Of a stretch of DNA of 64,000 nucleotides, positions 12,501-23,599 are shown in pieces. The notes below the pieces were generated by a model. The model was not told the origin of the DNA, ran no database searches, and saw only the letters and a program-made list of their open reading frames with translations. Origin of the DNA: Pelodera strongyloides (Eukaryota; Nematoda; Chromadorea; Rhabditida; Rhabditidae). Location of the stretch: positions 310,001 to 374,000 of the forward strand of contig JAANDG010000047.1 in the NCBI GenBank assembly GCA_036852015.1. The letters run 5' to 3'. The translations under genes were made by a program, and so were the position numbers. Within the stretch, counting starts at the first letter, position 1, and each line of letters begins with the position of its first letter.

Positions 12501-15500
12501 AACAAAAAAAAACCGACTGTTCGAAGAGGTCCTTTTCGGGCAAGAATCGGAAAAAAGTCATGGCCCTATCAAGGGACTCGTCGATTTCCACATCATTCAG
12601 AACACGGTTGCCCTGGAAATATGAATATTAATTAAATGATAATGCTAAATATTGGTCGCATCTAACTATAAAAGGGTGCATCAAAAGTAGAAAAAGATCA
12701 ACAGTTTACAATATACATGCGAAAACGATAAAGCTTACAGTATTCAATTAAACCATACTACCATACGTATAGTAAACGCCACGCAAACTTAACATCGTCA
12801 ACAATTTACGACTACTAGATTAAGGTTAAAAGGTTAGAGGTTAGACCCGTCTTCGCAAGAGAACTGAACTCAGAATTGCGCGCGAGTCCCGTGCCTGAAA
12901 TACACAGTCCGGCCTGCTCTTTTTGGTTCTTTCGCCTCCTTTGTACCAATATATCCTATCAAACAAATCAAAATAAATGGCTACCTTCTTGAGTTTGTCA
13001 TCCAAGAAAGCAGTCAGGTGCTCTGCAGCATGTGAATTCAAGTTGATGAAATGTTCGAAGTCAGAACCTATTTGTTTCTGGAAGTCTTTATCCTCGTGGA
13101 ACGCAGCCACAATCAAGCGATCACAACGCTCCTTCAGTTCAACAAGGCGCTGTAAAGCTACTTGTTAAAGGGTGGGGCCACTCCAGGACACCCCAGGAAA
13201 CACAAAAATATTACTTTTATTAAGCTCACTATGTTTTATTTCACAAATGAACTGGACCCCGGTGCGGATTCGGTTGATATAGCCCGTTTATCTTTTATCT
13301 TTAAGTTTTTATTTGCGTAATCGGCCATGGTTGGAAACAAAAACCAACCGAAATGTACAAAATGGGGTCCTTCTTGAGCTCCTCACTCTGCAGGGCTGGA
13401 TTGGCTATCTCGTCTCCCTTTGGGCGAAGCCAACGGGAAACAACGTTGCAAATCACCTAGATGTGAAAGGAAATATAGACTCACAAGTGGGTAGCCACAC
13501 TACAACTAAATGTATTCACCAACAGTTGAAGGAATGGGAATTTGCGAAAGTGAGACACTTGTTAAAAGTTCCGCGCGTTCTCGTCAGCACAATAAATGCT
13601 TCAAGTAATTCTCCTAGACGTTTCGTTTTATTCATATTTAATAATCTAAAACAAAAGGGAGAATTTTACAACCCTGAGAGTATAAGAAATCCAAAACTTA
13701 CCATTCGACACCTATCAACATGTGAGAAAATTGTGTACATCTCACTCATATCTTCGATCTGTAAATAAACATGAGTAATAAAGCAAAATAGTGAACCAAA
13801 GCATAACAGGGAAAAAGCATAGAGCACAAAACAAGGGATGATATGCTACACTTTGCATTATGGGCACCAAGCTGCAAATAGTAAACGAATAAAATAATGT
13901 TGTTATATATACCTGAAATTATAAAATTCACCTTGTTATCTTCAAGCATGGCAACTAAGTGCATCTCGATCACTGTTTGCAGGCGACTGGAAACCACACG
14001 ATCGACTACCTAAATACGGTAAGTGGAAGTTCTCTGATAAATAAATTCACCGGACGCGGACCGTTTTTATATAACGATGACACGGCTTCTGCCGACTGAG
14101 GCGACGTTCCAATACTGCACAGGCGACACTTCAAAAAAGTGTGCACACTTATATGAAACGTCTGAAGCGTATGGTCTATAATTAATGCAATGAGACTCAC
14201 TTCGCTTATTTCGGTGTTGCGAAACGTTGATCTGCTTATTGGATTTCGTATCCGACTACGATACAAATAAATAAACCGTTCTCCCTTTCCTTATACAACG
14301 AGATATCACACACAAAAAACTTACGTCGAGCAATTTTTTCCTCGTTTGTATCTCCAAAATTCGATCAGCTCGGCTTGATTCGTCGTTTAAGTAATGCTCC
14401 GCCTAAAATTTTAGCATTAATTGAAAACAAGCATAGAATGAACCATAGCGTGAAGTTAACCAAAATGAAACCTAAGACTTACTATACGCTTGAAGCGCAT
14501 GTTTGATTGTCAAAATACAGTTCAGCCAAAATACAAAAACGAGTAGCAGATCGCCGCTCGCCTCAAGGTATGAGACTAAAGAATCCGCAGAAAATAAATA
14601 CATGTATCGCTCGGAAGGAAAGAGATATACCCGTTGAATGTATTCAGAAGCAGAATTGCTTTGCAGAAGCTCTTGCCCAACAGTCATGTAGAACTCGGAG
14701 GTTTCCTCCAGGAATGACTGCTCGAATTCATCCTCATATATACACAAATCCGACAGCATACTGCACGCGTTCTTCACGGACACCCTGAACAAAAGGTTTT
14801 CCAACGGCCTTATTTGACTACGGAATGGTTGCTCAGCCCAGATCCAAGGAACCTTCCCAAGTTTTCACCTGGTATCGTTTTACCACCCCACCCGGTCGGT
14901 GCAACCAGCCAGCCGCGGGAACTGAACCTCCTTCACGTGCGTTGCCGTTGCGTGGTGAGTAGCAGCGCTACATCACCGGCTGGTCACATATACATGGATA
15001 ATCGGAATAAGAAACATAAAACAAACCAGTCAAACTGTTGTCCTTTTCTCTCAGCCAGAATCAGGTCCAACATTTCACGTCGCAAACAATCGTTGATGCC
15101 ATTGTGACGGATAATTCCATCCCTAGAGTTCTAGGTATAAATCTACATTTCCTTCATCCTAAGCCTAAGATCTTTATACACACATTGTTAGTTCCTACAC
15201 ATGTACTTACTACTTACGCATCCTGTAGTTCACATTTTCGATAAAACCACACATACTACATATGATGAACCCCCCCACTATCCCTAAAAAACTATCCCTA
15301 TATACGTACTAAATCATTAAAAACGCTCTTACAATTGGGGGGGTTCATCATATGCAGAAATGACAATAAGCAAATCAATCACTGTAAAACTAAAATAAAA
15401 TTTTAAAATATTGTTTGAACGATATGTAAGGACTAACCTGAAGGAACTTAATCCCAATCCCGAATTATTCGTGTTCACATCAGCATCATCCAAATGTATG

Positions 15501-18500
15501 AGGATGTCACGGCCCATCTCCTACAAAGGTTCCGGCTTCATCACAATTTCCAAAAAAAAAACGTATGCTTAAATATAAATCATACCAAGAACAAACCCCA
15601 TTACAAGTGAAAGTTTCAAACAGTTTTCACAAACACAAAACTCAAACTCAAATTCATTAAAATTAAATAACAAACCCAAACTTCGATGATTTTGTGCAGA
15701 ATTCCACCAGAAATCATAGTTTCCACTGGCGAGCGCACCTAAAAACATTTTTTTTTTCCTCTGGAATATACAATGTTGACTAGAAACCGGTTAGCTGTCG
15801 AATTGAAAAAAGCAACACCGGCCCAAGTGCAAAATCTAACTAAAATATGGTTAGTATTTTGTTAGCGGAAACCACAGGCTTTTTTCACCGGCACAGTCCG
15901 AACTTCACAATGTTGCTGCGCGGTAAATCGGAATCAGAGCAGCCCAGGAGGAACTACCAATATCACTTCGATCAGATCCGTAATCCCATAGCGGAGGCAC
16001 AGTCTTAGCTCGGCTTCAAATTGCAACTGTTTTAAAATACCACAACTACTCGCCCTGAGCCAGAGAAACTACGTGAAAAGTGTCATAATAAAGAGGGAGC
16101 GGCCCCGGCCGAAATTTTCTGATATTTCTGAATACAACGTTAAAATCCAAAATCACTAAAATTACAAGTAGATGGTGAACCATTATGAAACAAGAGACTA
16201 CACAACAGAACAAAGCAAATAAAAAAAACTACACATGAAGTATCACAACCACAACCATTGCAAAAAAAGCAAAACCAACCATAATGGATATCTCCTCTCC
16301 CTTTGAGCGAAGCCAACGGGTCACCGCGTTGCAGAACACCTAGGTGTAAAATAAAGAGTTCCTTGTTTACTTACCATTGCACATAAAACAATTGTCGACA
16401 CATTCGCCGGCAACGCACTTACGAAATAAGATATACATTAATTCTTAGAAGATTAGAGGAAAGATAAATTTACAGCTAGACATACATCGGTTATTGAAAT
16501 CATGCGATGATCCCCCGGGATCACATTCACCACACCACTCGGTTCCCCAGTGGGAACCTTCCTCTTTTTTTCCCCTGTGATACGATATTATTTATTAATA
16601 AGAAATAAAGCTAAAACATACCATTTGGCCATTACTAACGCGTGAGAATATTGTGTACATCTTCCGCATATCCTCGATCTGTAAGACGAACAGTAAAAAA
16701 AGGATAAACTATTCAAATAATAATAACAAAAAAAACATAATTCATAAACGTGGATGTAGCATGTAAACATGTTGCGCGGTAAAAACGTACTTTTGATGTA
16801 TTTCTCATACCATCGCCGAACAACTCAATGAATGTTCTAATCGGCAGGTGGTCAACCATGAGCCCTCAAAATTTATACAATATTCTAATTCCGGTGGTGG
16901 TTCGCCGTTCGCCGGTCTGCTCACCGGATGGCTTAGGCCATGTGCTGTACTGATAAAAAGTTTACCTTTTTACCCTCAAGCATGGCAATCACACCACCTC
17001 GGTCCATGTCCACCAATGTCTGCATGTGCTTAGATATCAATTCTCGTTCCACCACCTAAATACGGTGGATACAATAAATCATTGACTAACATTTAGAACT
17101 ACGGTGCATGCATTAATAGCAATCAACGCGGTGAACGAACCGGGATGGCAATTTCATAGTCTAGAACTTTAGAAGTCGCCGGGTGGTAAACACGGTACCA
17201 GGTAAAACGTCAGGAAGGTTTTTTGGATTCGTTGCTGCCCATCATGAACAAATGCTCGAATGAGAGATACTAAACGTGAAAAAACAAGCACATACACCGA
17301 GTAATTTCTTCGTTTCTTTCTCCAAAAGATCCGCCCCACAATCTTCGTTTAAATATTGCTCCACCTAAACGGAAGCAATAAAGGAAAGGAGTAAGCATCG
17401 TTAACCAGCCAACAGCAAATGATACCATAAAAGGTTATCTGTATTATATTGCAAATAAGAAAGGTTTCGCACCTGTTGAATATATTCCGAAGCCGAATTG
17501 CTTTGTTGCAGAAGCTCTTCACCAACGGTCATATAGAAGTCAGAGGTTTCCTTCAGCAACGTCTGTTCAAATTCACTGCCATATTCGGACAAGGCTGATA
17601 ACATACCGCACGCTTTATTCAAGGAAGACCTAAACAAAATGTTCTTACGCCACAACGCCACTGCGTTCACGGCATATTATAAAAACAAAAAGAGCCATTA
17701 ACAAACATAAATATCGGTTCTGAACACTAAGCACATTTAAAAAAATAGTCTAACGAAAATGGCTACAGGACACGCGTACAAACTTATTCAGACGATATTT
17801 AAATGGGTTCTTTGTAGTGTAATAAATGGCTGTAAAGCATAAAGTTAACTACCGACGGATTGGCTCAGAGAAACTATAGCATGTGATGGCAACAAAGATA
17901 TTGCAAGAAGAAGTACAAACCAGTCAATCTGTTGTCCTTTTCTCTCCGCCAGAATCAGGTCCAACATTTCACGTCGCAAGCGATCGTTGATGCCATTGTG
18001 ACGGATAATCTGATCCCTATATTTTGTATCTAACTTACTTGTTTTATAGTTTATGACACAAACCGATCCTTTTTGAATGATTCATGTGATAAAGCCAACA
18101 ATCGGATCGTGATGAATAATACTGAACACAACTTACTTACTGCATGGAGAAAAATTATTATGTTATTATTATTAAAACAGAAAACAAAATTGTAGCTTAA
18201 AACTTTATGAACGGACCGACCTGAAGGAACTTAGTCCCAGATTGTAAACTCCTTCCACTTTATTCGCATTCACGTAAACACGGTCCAAATACATGAGGAT
18301 ATCACGGATCATCACCTGAAGAGGTTAGAATAATAACGATTAATTAACAATATACTATTAGTATTATGATAATGTTTTACTCGACAAAACTGTACGTTGC
18401 ATATATATTAATAATAATAATAATCCTTAGTTTTACACTCCCTAGTTGTATACGGGGAAAATGACAGACAATGAAAGAACAAACCATTGCAAGTGTATGA

Positions 18501-21424
18501 TGATCCCAAACTTCGATGATTTTGGGCAGAATTCGACCCGAGGTCGTTGCTTCAACTGATGGCCGCACCTAGAAAAATTCAATCAAGAGTGTTATGACGC
18601 ATAACAACAGAAAACGTGCTTTAAGGGCGCGGGGCGCGCTCGGGATTGATTTTCCGAAAGGAAACCATGCAAATTCATCGTTCGGGATGGACATTTTGGA
18701 AACGTTCTAATGCTTGGAGAAAACAAAAAATACAGTATGAATTATCATAGAAAATTTGAAAAACATGCGCGGGAAACGTTTTTCGCAAGCTAATTCTTAA
18801 TTCATACTGTGTTTTTTGTTTTCTCCAAGCATTGGAACGTTTCCAAAAAGTCCACCCCGAACGATGAATTTTTATGGTTTCCTTTCGGAAAATCAATCCC
18901 GTACGCGCCCTAAACTTTTAAATAAGTCTGGTGGTGCATTTAGGATCTCAGAAAGAAAAAAAAGTATCCTACTTCTATTATTTTTTTCACAATCCGAAAG
19001 CGTAACGTTTGCTAAAAAATACTTGCCAAATGATAATCTACAATCAACTGCACGACTCAAAAGAAAACAACGCACATTGTTCTGTAAATGATCTTCGATT
19101 GTCTCGCGCAATCCCGTGTACAATCTATCGCCGTGTTTATAAAGCACCTGAAATTAGTATATTACCAAGTGTTTGTAGTTCGTGAAAAATTCTTATATTA
19201 ATTATAAAAAACAACAAAATAAATACTCTTAATATATTTCAATTCTATAAATCTTCTATAAATCTTATTATAGAAAGTTGGGAGCTTTGTTCGTTTCTGT
19301 TTGATTGTATGTTTTTATGATGTGCGTTAAGCTCAGGAAGTGGGATTGGCACTGAGCCATCTCACATCCCGCAACGAAACTCAAAAGTTGCGCGCGGCAA
19401 CAGTTTGGGGGTGTTTCCCGTAAAAGAATTTGATGCGCGCCGCAAACGTTTTTTCAACGACTCCGGTTGCCGCTTTGGTGCGGGAAACACCCCAAAACTG
19501 TTGTGGGAAACAACCCCAAAACGTTGCCGAAAAGGTGCGGAAACGATGCGGGAAAAGTAGCAACCGCAAAAAGAAAGCAGCGTGTTGGATTCGAACCTAA
19601 TACTAATTGTCTTGTTAGATACTTTCTCTAAACAGCGCCTTAGGGCGCATTCGAGATGGACATTTTCCGGAAAAGAAAAGAAAAAAGTGGTTCGAGACGG
19701 ACGCCGAGAAAAAAAATAATACATGCAAAATAATTGTCAAAAATGCAAATGTACCGTAATTGAAACTAAAATCAATCGATCATTTGCATGTGTATGCGTG
19801 GCAATTGCATTCTTTTCTGGTGAAATCCATCTCGAACCAAAAGTTTTCTTATTCTTTTCCGGAAATGTCCTCGAATGCGCCCTAATAGACCACTCGGCCA
19901 CACGACAATTGTTAGACCAGTGCTTGCGGAAAAATATTAGTACAACAACTGCACTTATGGCAGAGCCTCCGAGCGCTTTCAAAAACGTTGCCGAAAAGGT
20001 GCGGAAAAGGAGCGGAAATGGTACGGGGCGCAACTTGGGCGCCGAACGAAGAAAAGTGTTTCCCGCAAAGGACCGGCGCGCATTTTGCGCCCCATTTCTA
20101 TTCGGCGCGCATTTTGTTTCCCATTTCTTTGCGGCGCGCATTTTGTTTCCCGAAATGGTGCGGCGCGCAACTCATCGGCTCTCAGTGCGAGCGCCCCCTC
20201 GCAAAGGCTTAAAGCGAAATACCGCCGGTTTTTTGAAACGCATCGTGGACAATTTATGCTAATTTACTCGAATTTATAATGGAAAGCCGCCTCAGTCGGC
20301 CTAGCCGGCTCCGGCTGGTTGGTTCTCCCATAAAAAAGGTTAAAAATCGAACCGAACAATGATCTTAACATATAAACTAATTACTCGAATTTATAATGGA
20401 TAGAACATCCGCTGGGGAGATTCCCTCCCTCCTCTGGGAGAAGAAGTTTGTCAGCTGACGGAGATTGGCAGCTTCACGTGTTTCATTGATGAAGGCACCG
20501 TGTATTTCTTTTCTCCAAATTGAGCCACAGTTGCGTAGTCGACGGGCTTGGGGCCTGGTGGTCCAGTGGCAGCGCGTTCGTCTCTAACGCAATCGACCCG
20601 AGTTCGATTCCGGCCCGTGACACCTTTGAAACCACCACCAGGCGAGGGAATCATGGGCGATCCCTCCTGGCCCTAGCCCGAAGACGTCGAGCAATTCGTC
20701 ATCTGGAACTCGTCGCCTACTGCTCAGGGCCTCTGCGGAACATGTCATAAGCAAACATTGAATCTGTACACTTTCACCCTTGAATAAAGGTGCACGCTCT
20801 TGAAGCGTAAAACAAATTAAAAAAAAAAACGTTCGAAGAAACATTTTCGCGTTTCATTTGAAGGGAATGTCAAGCCGGTTTTGCATGTTGGGCTCAAAAA
20901 AAGCTTGCGTTTTGAAGGTAAGGAAAAAAAATAAACAAAAACTTTCATGTAAGAAGAAAAACAATTTCAAACCACTCCAAAAAACTCCTTCAGTATGGGA
21001 TTCGAGTCGCGTGGACAGAGCGAAGCCAAATCGCTGTCTACGGGACGGTTTGAAATACCGGCCCGCCGCAACGCACCCGTTTGCGTGCACAAAATCTCAA
21101 ATATTTTATTCTGGCGCCATTTTTATGGGTTTACTGCATTGAGCGCCTTTCGAGATTTACTTAGTCTGCGCCATGAGCCAGGAGGTGCCTTTCTGCGCAG
21201 CCCTTGACATGCGCTTTAAGTATGCCCATTTTTCGTAGTACTGCCCGTGTAATCGCCACAGGCGGAGATGTTTAATTATATAGAAAACTTGATTAAAAAC
21301 TCACCATGTTGTACGCAATTCTGTAGAGTTCTTCACAACTGAGACCTGACTTGTTCGTCCTTTGGATTTCTTGAATTCCTTTCTTCAGAAGTTCCCACAT
21401 TTGTTGGATTTCCTTTTCATCCAT
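6591..21424 (-). CDS. CUL3: Cullin-3 copy A, with exons 3-10 duplicated in tandem
   Basis: Scaffold of BTB-type cullin-RING ubiquitin ligases. Exon 1 21430-21305 (ATG 21424), exon 2 19147-19076, then two alternative blocks of exons 3-10 (separate entries), then 11 13149-12985, 12 12612-12518, 13 12152-12083, 14 11558-11439, 15 9032-8887, 16 8686-8587, 17 8374-8270, 18 7973-7835, 19 7637-7504, 20 7079-6987, 21 6722-6591. Seen: [15 protein letters not shown] at the start, LYTGLRE in exon 2, SVSDDAEK in exon 13, [13 protein letters not shown] in exon 15, VNDQFTSKL in exon 19, IVRVMKERK with the neddylation lysine in exon 20, and the winged-helix end [12 protein letters not shown]. Block 1 alone predicts 732 aa, block 2 alone 735, both in series 971; no stop or frameshift was seen. 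Human CUL3 is 768. The CUL3-specific segment before MDEKY is absent. Intron 14 holds a 2.1-kb insertion. Confidence 0.93.
7268..7445 (-). mobile_element. tRNA-derived SINE, family S1
   Basis: On the minus strand: a tRNA-like head with A box TGGCGCAGCAGGTAGAG and B box GGTATCGAACCCC, a body with TTTTGTATGTTTCATT, and the tail AAACTCTTCTCCTTTATATA. Body and tail match the copies in the palindrome at 55541-56430. It lies in a CUL3-A intron. The head resembles a tRNA-Lys-type sequence, but the stems are imperfect, so it is not a functional tRNA. Confidence 0.65.
8437..8574. repeat. CT-rich microsatellite ending at a CUL3-A donor
   Basis: Runs of CTTT and CT/TC, including a duplicated stretch with CTCGCCCTCCCCTTCTCTCAA. 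On the coding strand this is a purine-rich AG tract starting about 12 bases after exon 16. CUL3-B has a CT tract at the same place (35683-35797), so the tract predates the duplication. Confidence 0.8.
9318..11408. mobile_element. Non-autonomous DNA transposon (~2.1 kb) in CUL3-A intron 14
   Basis: This intron is about 2.4 kb, against 0.34 kb in CUL3-B. The insertion is bounded by imperfect inverted ends: TTAGGCGGATCGCCAGC and TAAAATATT on the left, and the reverse complement of GGCGGGCCGCCCAGCG and AAAATAATG on the right; GGCGCTTCGC occurs on both sides. No ORF of transposase length. Target duplication not resolved. Confidence 0.55.
11564..11871. mobile_element. TTAA MITE abutting the exon 14 acceptor of CUL3-A
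   Basis: A 308-base element with inverted ends AAAGCGGTATTGTACC / GGTACAATACCGCTT and TTAA on both sides. It sits four bases from the acceptor AG of exon 14, so the region that would carry the polypyrimidine tract is element sequence (ACCGCTTTAATACAG). CUL3-B has ATAATTTCAG there and no insertion. Confidence 0.8.
13349..15738 (-). other. CUL3: CUL3-A alternative exon block 2 (exons 3'-10')
   Basis: Exons 15738-15676, 15520-15438, 15122-15027, 14784-14631, 14402-14325, 14009-13932, 13758-13702, 13456-13349, together 717 bases. Against CUL3-B: exon 3' -21, exon 4' -12, exon 8' -12 bases; the others keep their length. It is more diverged than block 1: exon 8' reads [16 protein letters not shown] where block 1 reads [17 protein letters not shown]. 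All junctions keep phase and GT-AG ends. No second exon 1 or 2 lies between the blocks (15739-16279), so this is an internal duplication, not a third gene. Confidence 0.88.
15258..15357. mobile_element. Small hairpin element with GAACCCCCCC arms
   Basis: CATATGATGAACCCCCCCA is repeated in perfect inverted form after about 60 bases. It lies between exons 5' and 4' of CUL3-A block 2 and is absent from the corresponding intron of block 1. Confidence 0.65.
16280..18568 (-). other. CUL3: CUL3-A alternative exon block 1 (exons 3-10)
   Basis: Exons 18568-18485, 18315-18221, 18016-17921, 17629-17473, 17364-17296, 17055-16966, 16678-16622, 16339-16280, together 708 bases. Against CUL3-B: exon 6 +3, exon 7 -9, exon 10 -48 bases, all multiples of three; exons 3, 4, 5, 8 and 9 keep their length. 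Exon 4 and its flanking intron are almost identical to CUL3-B. Exon 10 keeps a donor (ATG|GTTGGT) in phase 0 despite the 48-base deletion, so it can join exon 11 or exon 3 of block 2 in frame. It encodes cullin repeats that in CUL3 contribute to adaptor binding. Confidence 0.88.
18621..18913. mobile_element. Hairpin MITE, family M3 (GGGCGCG ends)
   Basis: The two halves are imperfect inverted copies: TTTTCCGAAAGGAAACCATG, then CGTTCGGGATGGACATTTT, then AACGTTCTAATGC on the left, mirrored on the right. Left flank TTAA; right end CGCGCCCTAA. It is the same family as 52599-52876 and 19640-19885. It lies in the CUL3-A intron between exons 2 and 3. Confidence 0.75.
19371..19614. repeat. GC-rich repeat R1, part 1
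   Basis: Built from variants of GGTGCGGGAAACACCCC and GTTGCCGAAAAGGTGCGGAAA. A closely similar block is at 23059-23293, and both end in a tRNA-like B box in reverse (GGATTCGAACC). Overlapping reading frames here are by-products of the repeat. It lies in CUL3-A intron 1. Confidence 0.7.
19640..19885. mobile_element. M3-family hairpin inserted into repeat R1
   Basis: Inverted ends TTAGGGCGCATTCGAG / CTCGAATGCGCCCTAA with the family's ACATTTTCCGGAAAAG arms. It separates the two parts of repeat R1, which lie close together at 23059-23540, so it inserted after R1 was in place. Confidence 0.7.
19972..20208. repeat. GC-rich repeat R1, part 2
   Basis: Contains GTTGCCGAAAAGGTGCGGAA and repeated GGCGCGCATTTTGTTTCCC units, ending GGCGCGCAACTCATCGGC. 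It matches 23338-23540. Not coding. Confidence 0.65.
20209..20280. mobile_element. P2-family MITE, left half only
   Basis: TTAAAGCGAAATACCGCCGG, then TTTTTTGAAACGCATCG, identical in layout to the left end of the P2 elements, running out after TTACTCGAATTTATAATGG. No right end nearby; truncated. Confidence 0.6.
20550..20830 (+). mobile_element. tRNA-derived SINE, family S2, apparently full length
   Basis: The head has A box TGGTCCAGTGGCAGCGC and B box GAGTTCGATTCC, with a tRNA-like acceptor stem (GGGGCC../..GGCCCG). An unrelated body follows, then the tail GAATAAAGGTGCACGCTC, then TTGAAGCGTAAAA, then an A-rich run. Two other copies keep only the tail: 41556-41587 (+) and 58270-58302 (-). That is the pattern of 5'-truncated, LINE-mobilised SINEs. 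It lies in CUL3-A intron 1. Confidence 0.75.
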
Positions 21425-21757
21425 CGGATCCTGTAAAATTTCGAAATCAAATATTTTTGAACTATTACAAAGTCCTATATGTTTGAATGTAAACCCCGAG
21501 TCCGCGGACTGGATGATTCCTGATTTAGTGCATGTACATTACACGATTACACACATTAAGACATGCAAGTAGACAATCATGAAAAAAGCGGATGGATATC
21601 CGAGAACAGAGACTTTCTGTAAAGCCGCGATGTTACTCCCACTGGGCACTTGAGCCTGAGAGACGACCACATGACAAACTAGTGTAGTCCCACAGACTCT
21701 GTTCAAGAATAGCCGTCCCAAGAAAAATAAATGGGACGGTCAACCATCCCAGTTTTG

Positions 21758-21782
21758 CCCCCCCCCCCCCCCCCCCCCCCCC
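21758..21782. repeat. Poly-C homopolymer (25 C)
   Basis: A run of 25 C on the plus strand, preceded by GACGGTCAACCATCCCAG. Such tracts often vary in length and may be mis-assembled. Confidence 0.9.
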
Positions 21783-22230
21783 ACCCATAGCGGGGCCACG
21801 CGTACCCTTCGGAGTAAACCTCCCATGGTGGGCGAACCGTCCTATTGATTTTCCGTCAGGCCATAATAAAACCAAGGGACAACGAAATAAAAAAACAAGA
21901 AAGGGAATTTCGGGAATTCGACATATAATTCGAGTGGCAAATGAACTATAATTGCGCAAGTTTATTACGAATACGCGGTTAATTCAAATTACAAAGAATA
22001 CGATCAGTGGTAAATAGGCGTGGAGCGTACATAAGAGCGAAGGAAAGCCTGATTTAACTAAGGCCTCGGTGGGAGAGGGTGCGGGCCCAACAGGGTCTAT
22101 ATCAAGGGTGTAGTTAGGGGTCGCGCCGACCGTGACGGTTTTGAAAAATGTGTGGTCACGTCCACTTTCACGACGAGGCTGCGGGCGAGGCTTCAATCCA
22201 ACGACCGTGTAACGCGGGAGGGTATAAAAC

Positions 22231-22322
22231 GCGGTCCGCGGTCCCGCGGCCTGCGGTCCGCGGTCCGCGGTCTGCGGTCTGCGGTCCGCGGTCCGCGGTC
22301 TGCGGTCTGCGGTCCGCGGTCC
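22231..22322. repeat. Heptamer array (GCGGTCY)n
   Basis: About 13 near-perfect units of GCGGTCC or GCGGTCT, directly after GGTATAAAACGCGGTCC. An inverted copy with the same flank is at 26493-26556, 4.2 kb away. Confidence 0.9.
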
Positions 22323-23058
22323 ATCAGCCTGCGTCGCGGTTGAAACTGAATTTTTACATGTAAACCGCAACGCGCATGAATAAGTATTAATTTTACAATA
22401 GTTTTGCATCATGCGATTCTTTTCTCCGAGGACAGGTCTAAATTAACCCAAATTTGTGTACTTTGCCACCTTATCGAAACGCGAGACTCCTAAGAACGAA
22501 CTGAAAAGCCCTTTAGAAATATTGAAATTTTCCTTTTCTGTATTTGTTGACGCAATGTATTTGTGTGCAACAGGATAAAATTATGACTTGAGGTGGGATC
22601 GGACTACGGCATTCCCCATATGTGCATTCTCCGCTGAAAAGTTGCCATTCCTATTGCCGAAAAGTTGCTATCCCAAGCCGAAAAGTTATGTCGGATCTGT
22701 TTGTCTTTCCGCAAAACTGAGCTCCATCTCTCCCTCTACACTCGAAAGGCGACTTGAGATATTCTAATTTTCGTTGCGTTCAATCAGAACGTCAAACTTT
22801 TTTGTTAGCGTAAAAGAGTGCCTGGGCTCCTTATTGTTAGAATATTCTCATGTAAAAAACGATGTATTCTTCATTCGTAAAGATTTTCATCTACGTTACA
22901 GTCTTTCATAAGTATACCATATTTTCGTGCGTGCTGCGGTGTATTCTCAATCTTACATGACAATTAGGAAACTTAGCGTGTGGAAGAAATCATTCTATGA
23001 TGGAAAGCCGCCTCAGGCGGCGTTTTCCGCCTGGTAAGATATAAAGGAGAAGACTTTC

Positions 23059-23540
23059 AACGAAACTCAAGAGTTGCGCGCGGCAACAGTTTGTGTTTGG
23101 GGGTGTTTCCCGCAAAAGAATTCGATGCGCGCCGCAAAAGTTTTTCCACCGACTCCGGTTGCCGTTTTGGTGCGGGAAACACCCCCAAACTGTTGCGGGA
23201 AACACCCCCAAACCGTTGCCGAAAAGGTGCGGAAACGGTGCGGGAAAAGTAGCAACTGCAAAAAGAAAGCAGCGTGTTGGATTCGAACCGTACACTCTTG
23301 TTAGATACTTTTTCTTTCTCAAAAACTTTTTCTTTTCGCTTTCAAAAACGTTGCCGAAAAGGTGCGGAAATGGTGCGGGGCGCAAGTTGCGCGCCGCACC
23401 ATTTCCGCACCGTTTCCGCACCTTTTCGGGAAACACTTTGCGCGCCATTTCTATTCCGCGCGCATTTTGTTTCCCATTCCTTTGCGGCGCGCATTTTGTT
23501 TCCCGAAATGGTGCGGCGCGCAACTCATCGGCTCTCAGTG
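23059..23540. repeat. GC-rich repeat R1, second locus
   Basis: Both R1 parts (23059-23293 and 23338-23540), separated by a short T-rich spacer. Motifs GGTGCGGGAAACACCCC and GGCGCGCATTTTGTTTCCC recur. TATAAAGGAGAAGACTTTC, the reversed S1 SINE tail, stands just left of it (23041-23060), and a tRNA-like head in reverse lies to the right, so R1 may have expanded inside an S1-type SINE. A 204-codon open frame here is not considered a gene. Confidence 0.65.
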
Positions 23541-23599
23541 TTGTCACGGATTTTGTTTGTTTGTGTATCACAAAGAAAGCATTCACAACATTTCGATAA

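Noticed and set aside
13313..13768. 151-codon plus-strand open frame
   Set aside because: It is antisense to CUL3-A exons 9' and 10', which explain its openness; no splice or start support.
13349..18568. Three separate cullin genes
   Set aside because: There are only two sets of exons 1-2 and 11-21; the extra exons 3-10 sit between exon 2 and exon 11 of copy A, with no promoter-like region or first exons between the blocks.
19723..20262. 179-codon plus-strand open frame
   Set aside because: It spans an M3 hairpin and repeat R1; the frame is open because the repeat is GC-rich, and the reverse strand is equally open.
6591..21430. CUL3-A as a pseudogene
   Set aside because: The repeated exons first suggested decay, but all 29 exons keep phase and splice sites, and every indel is a multiple of three.
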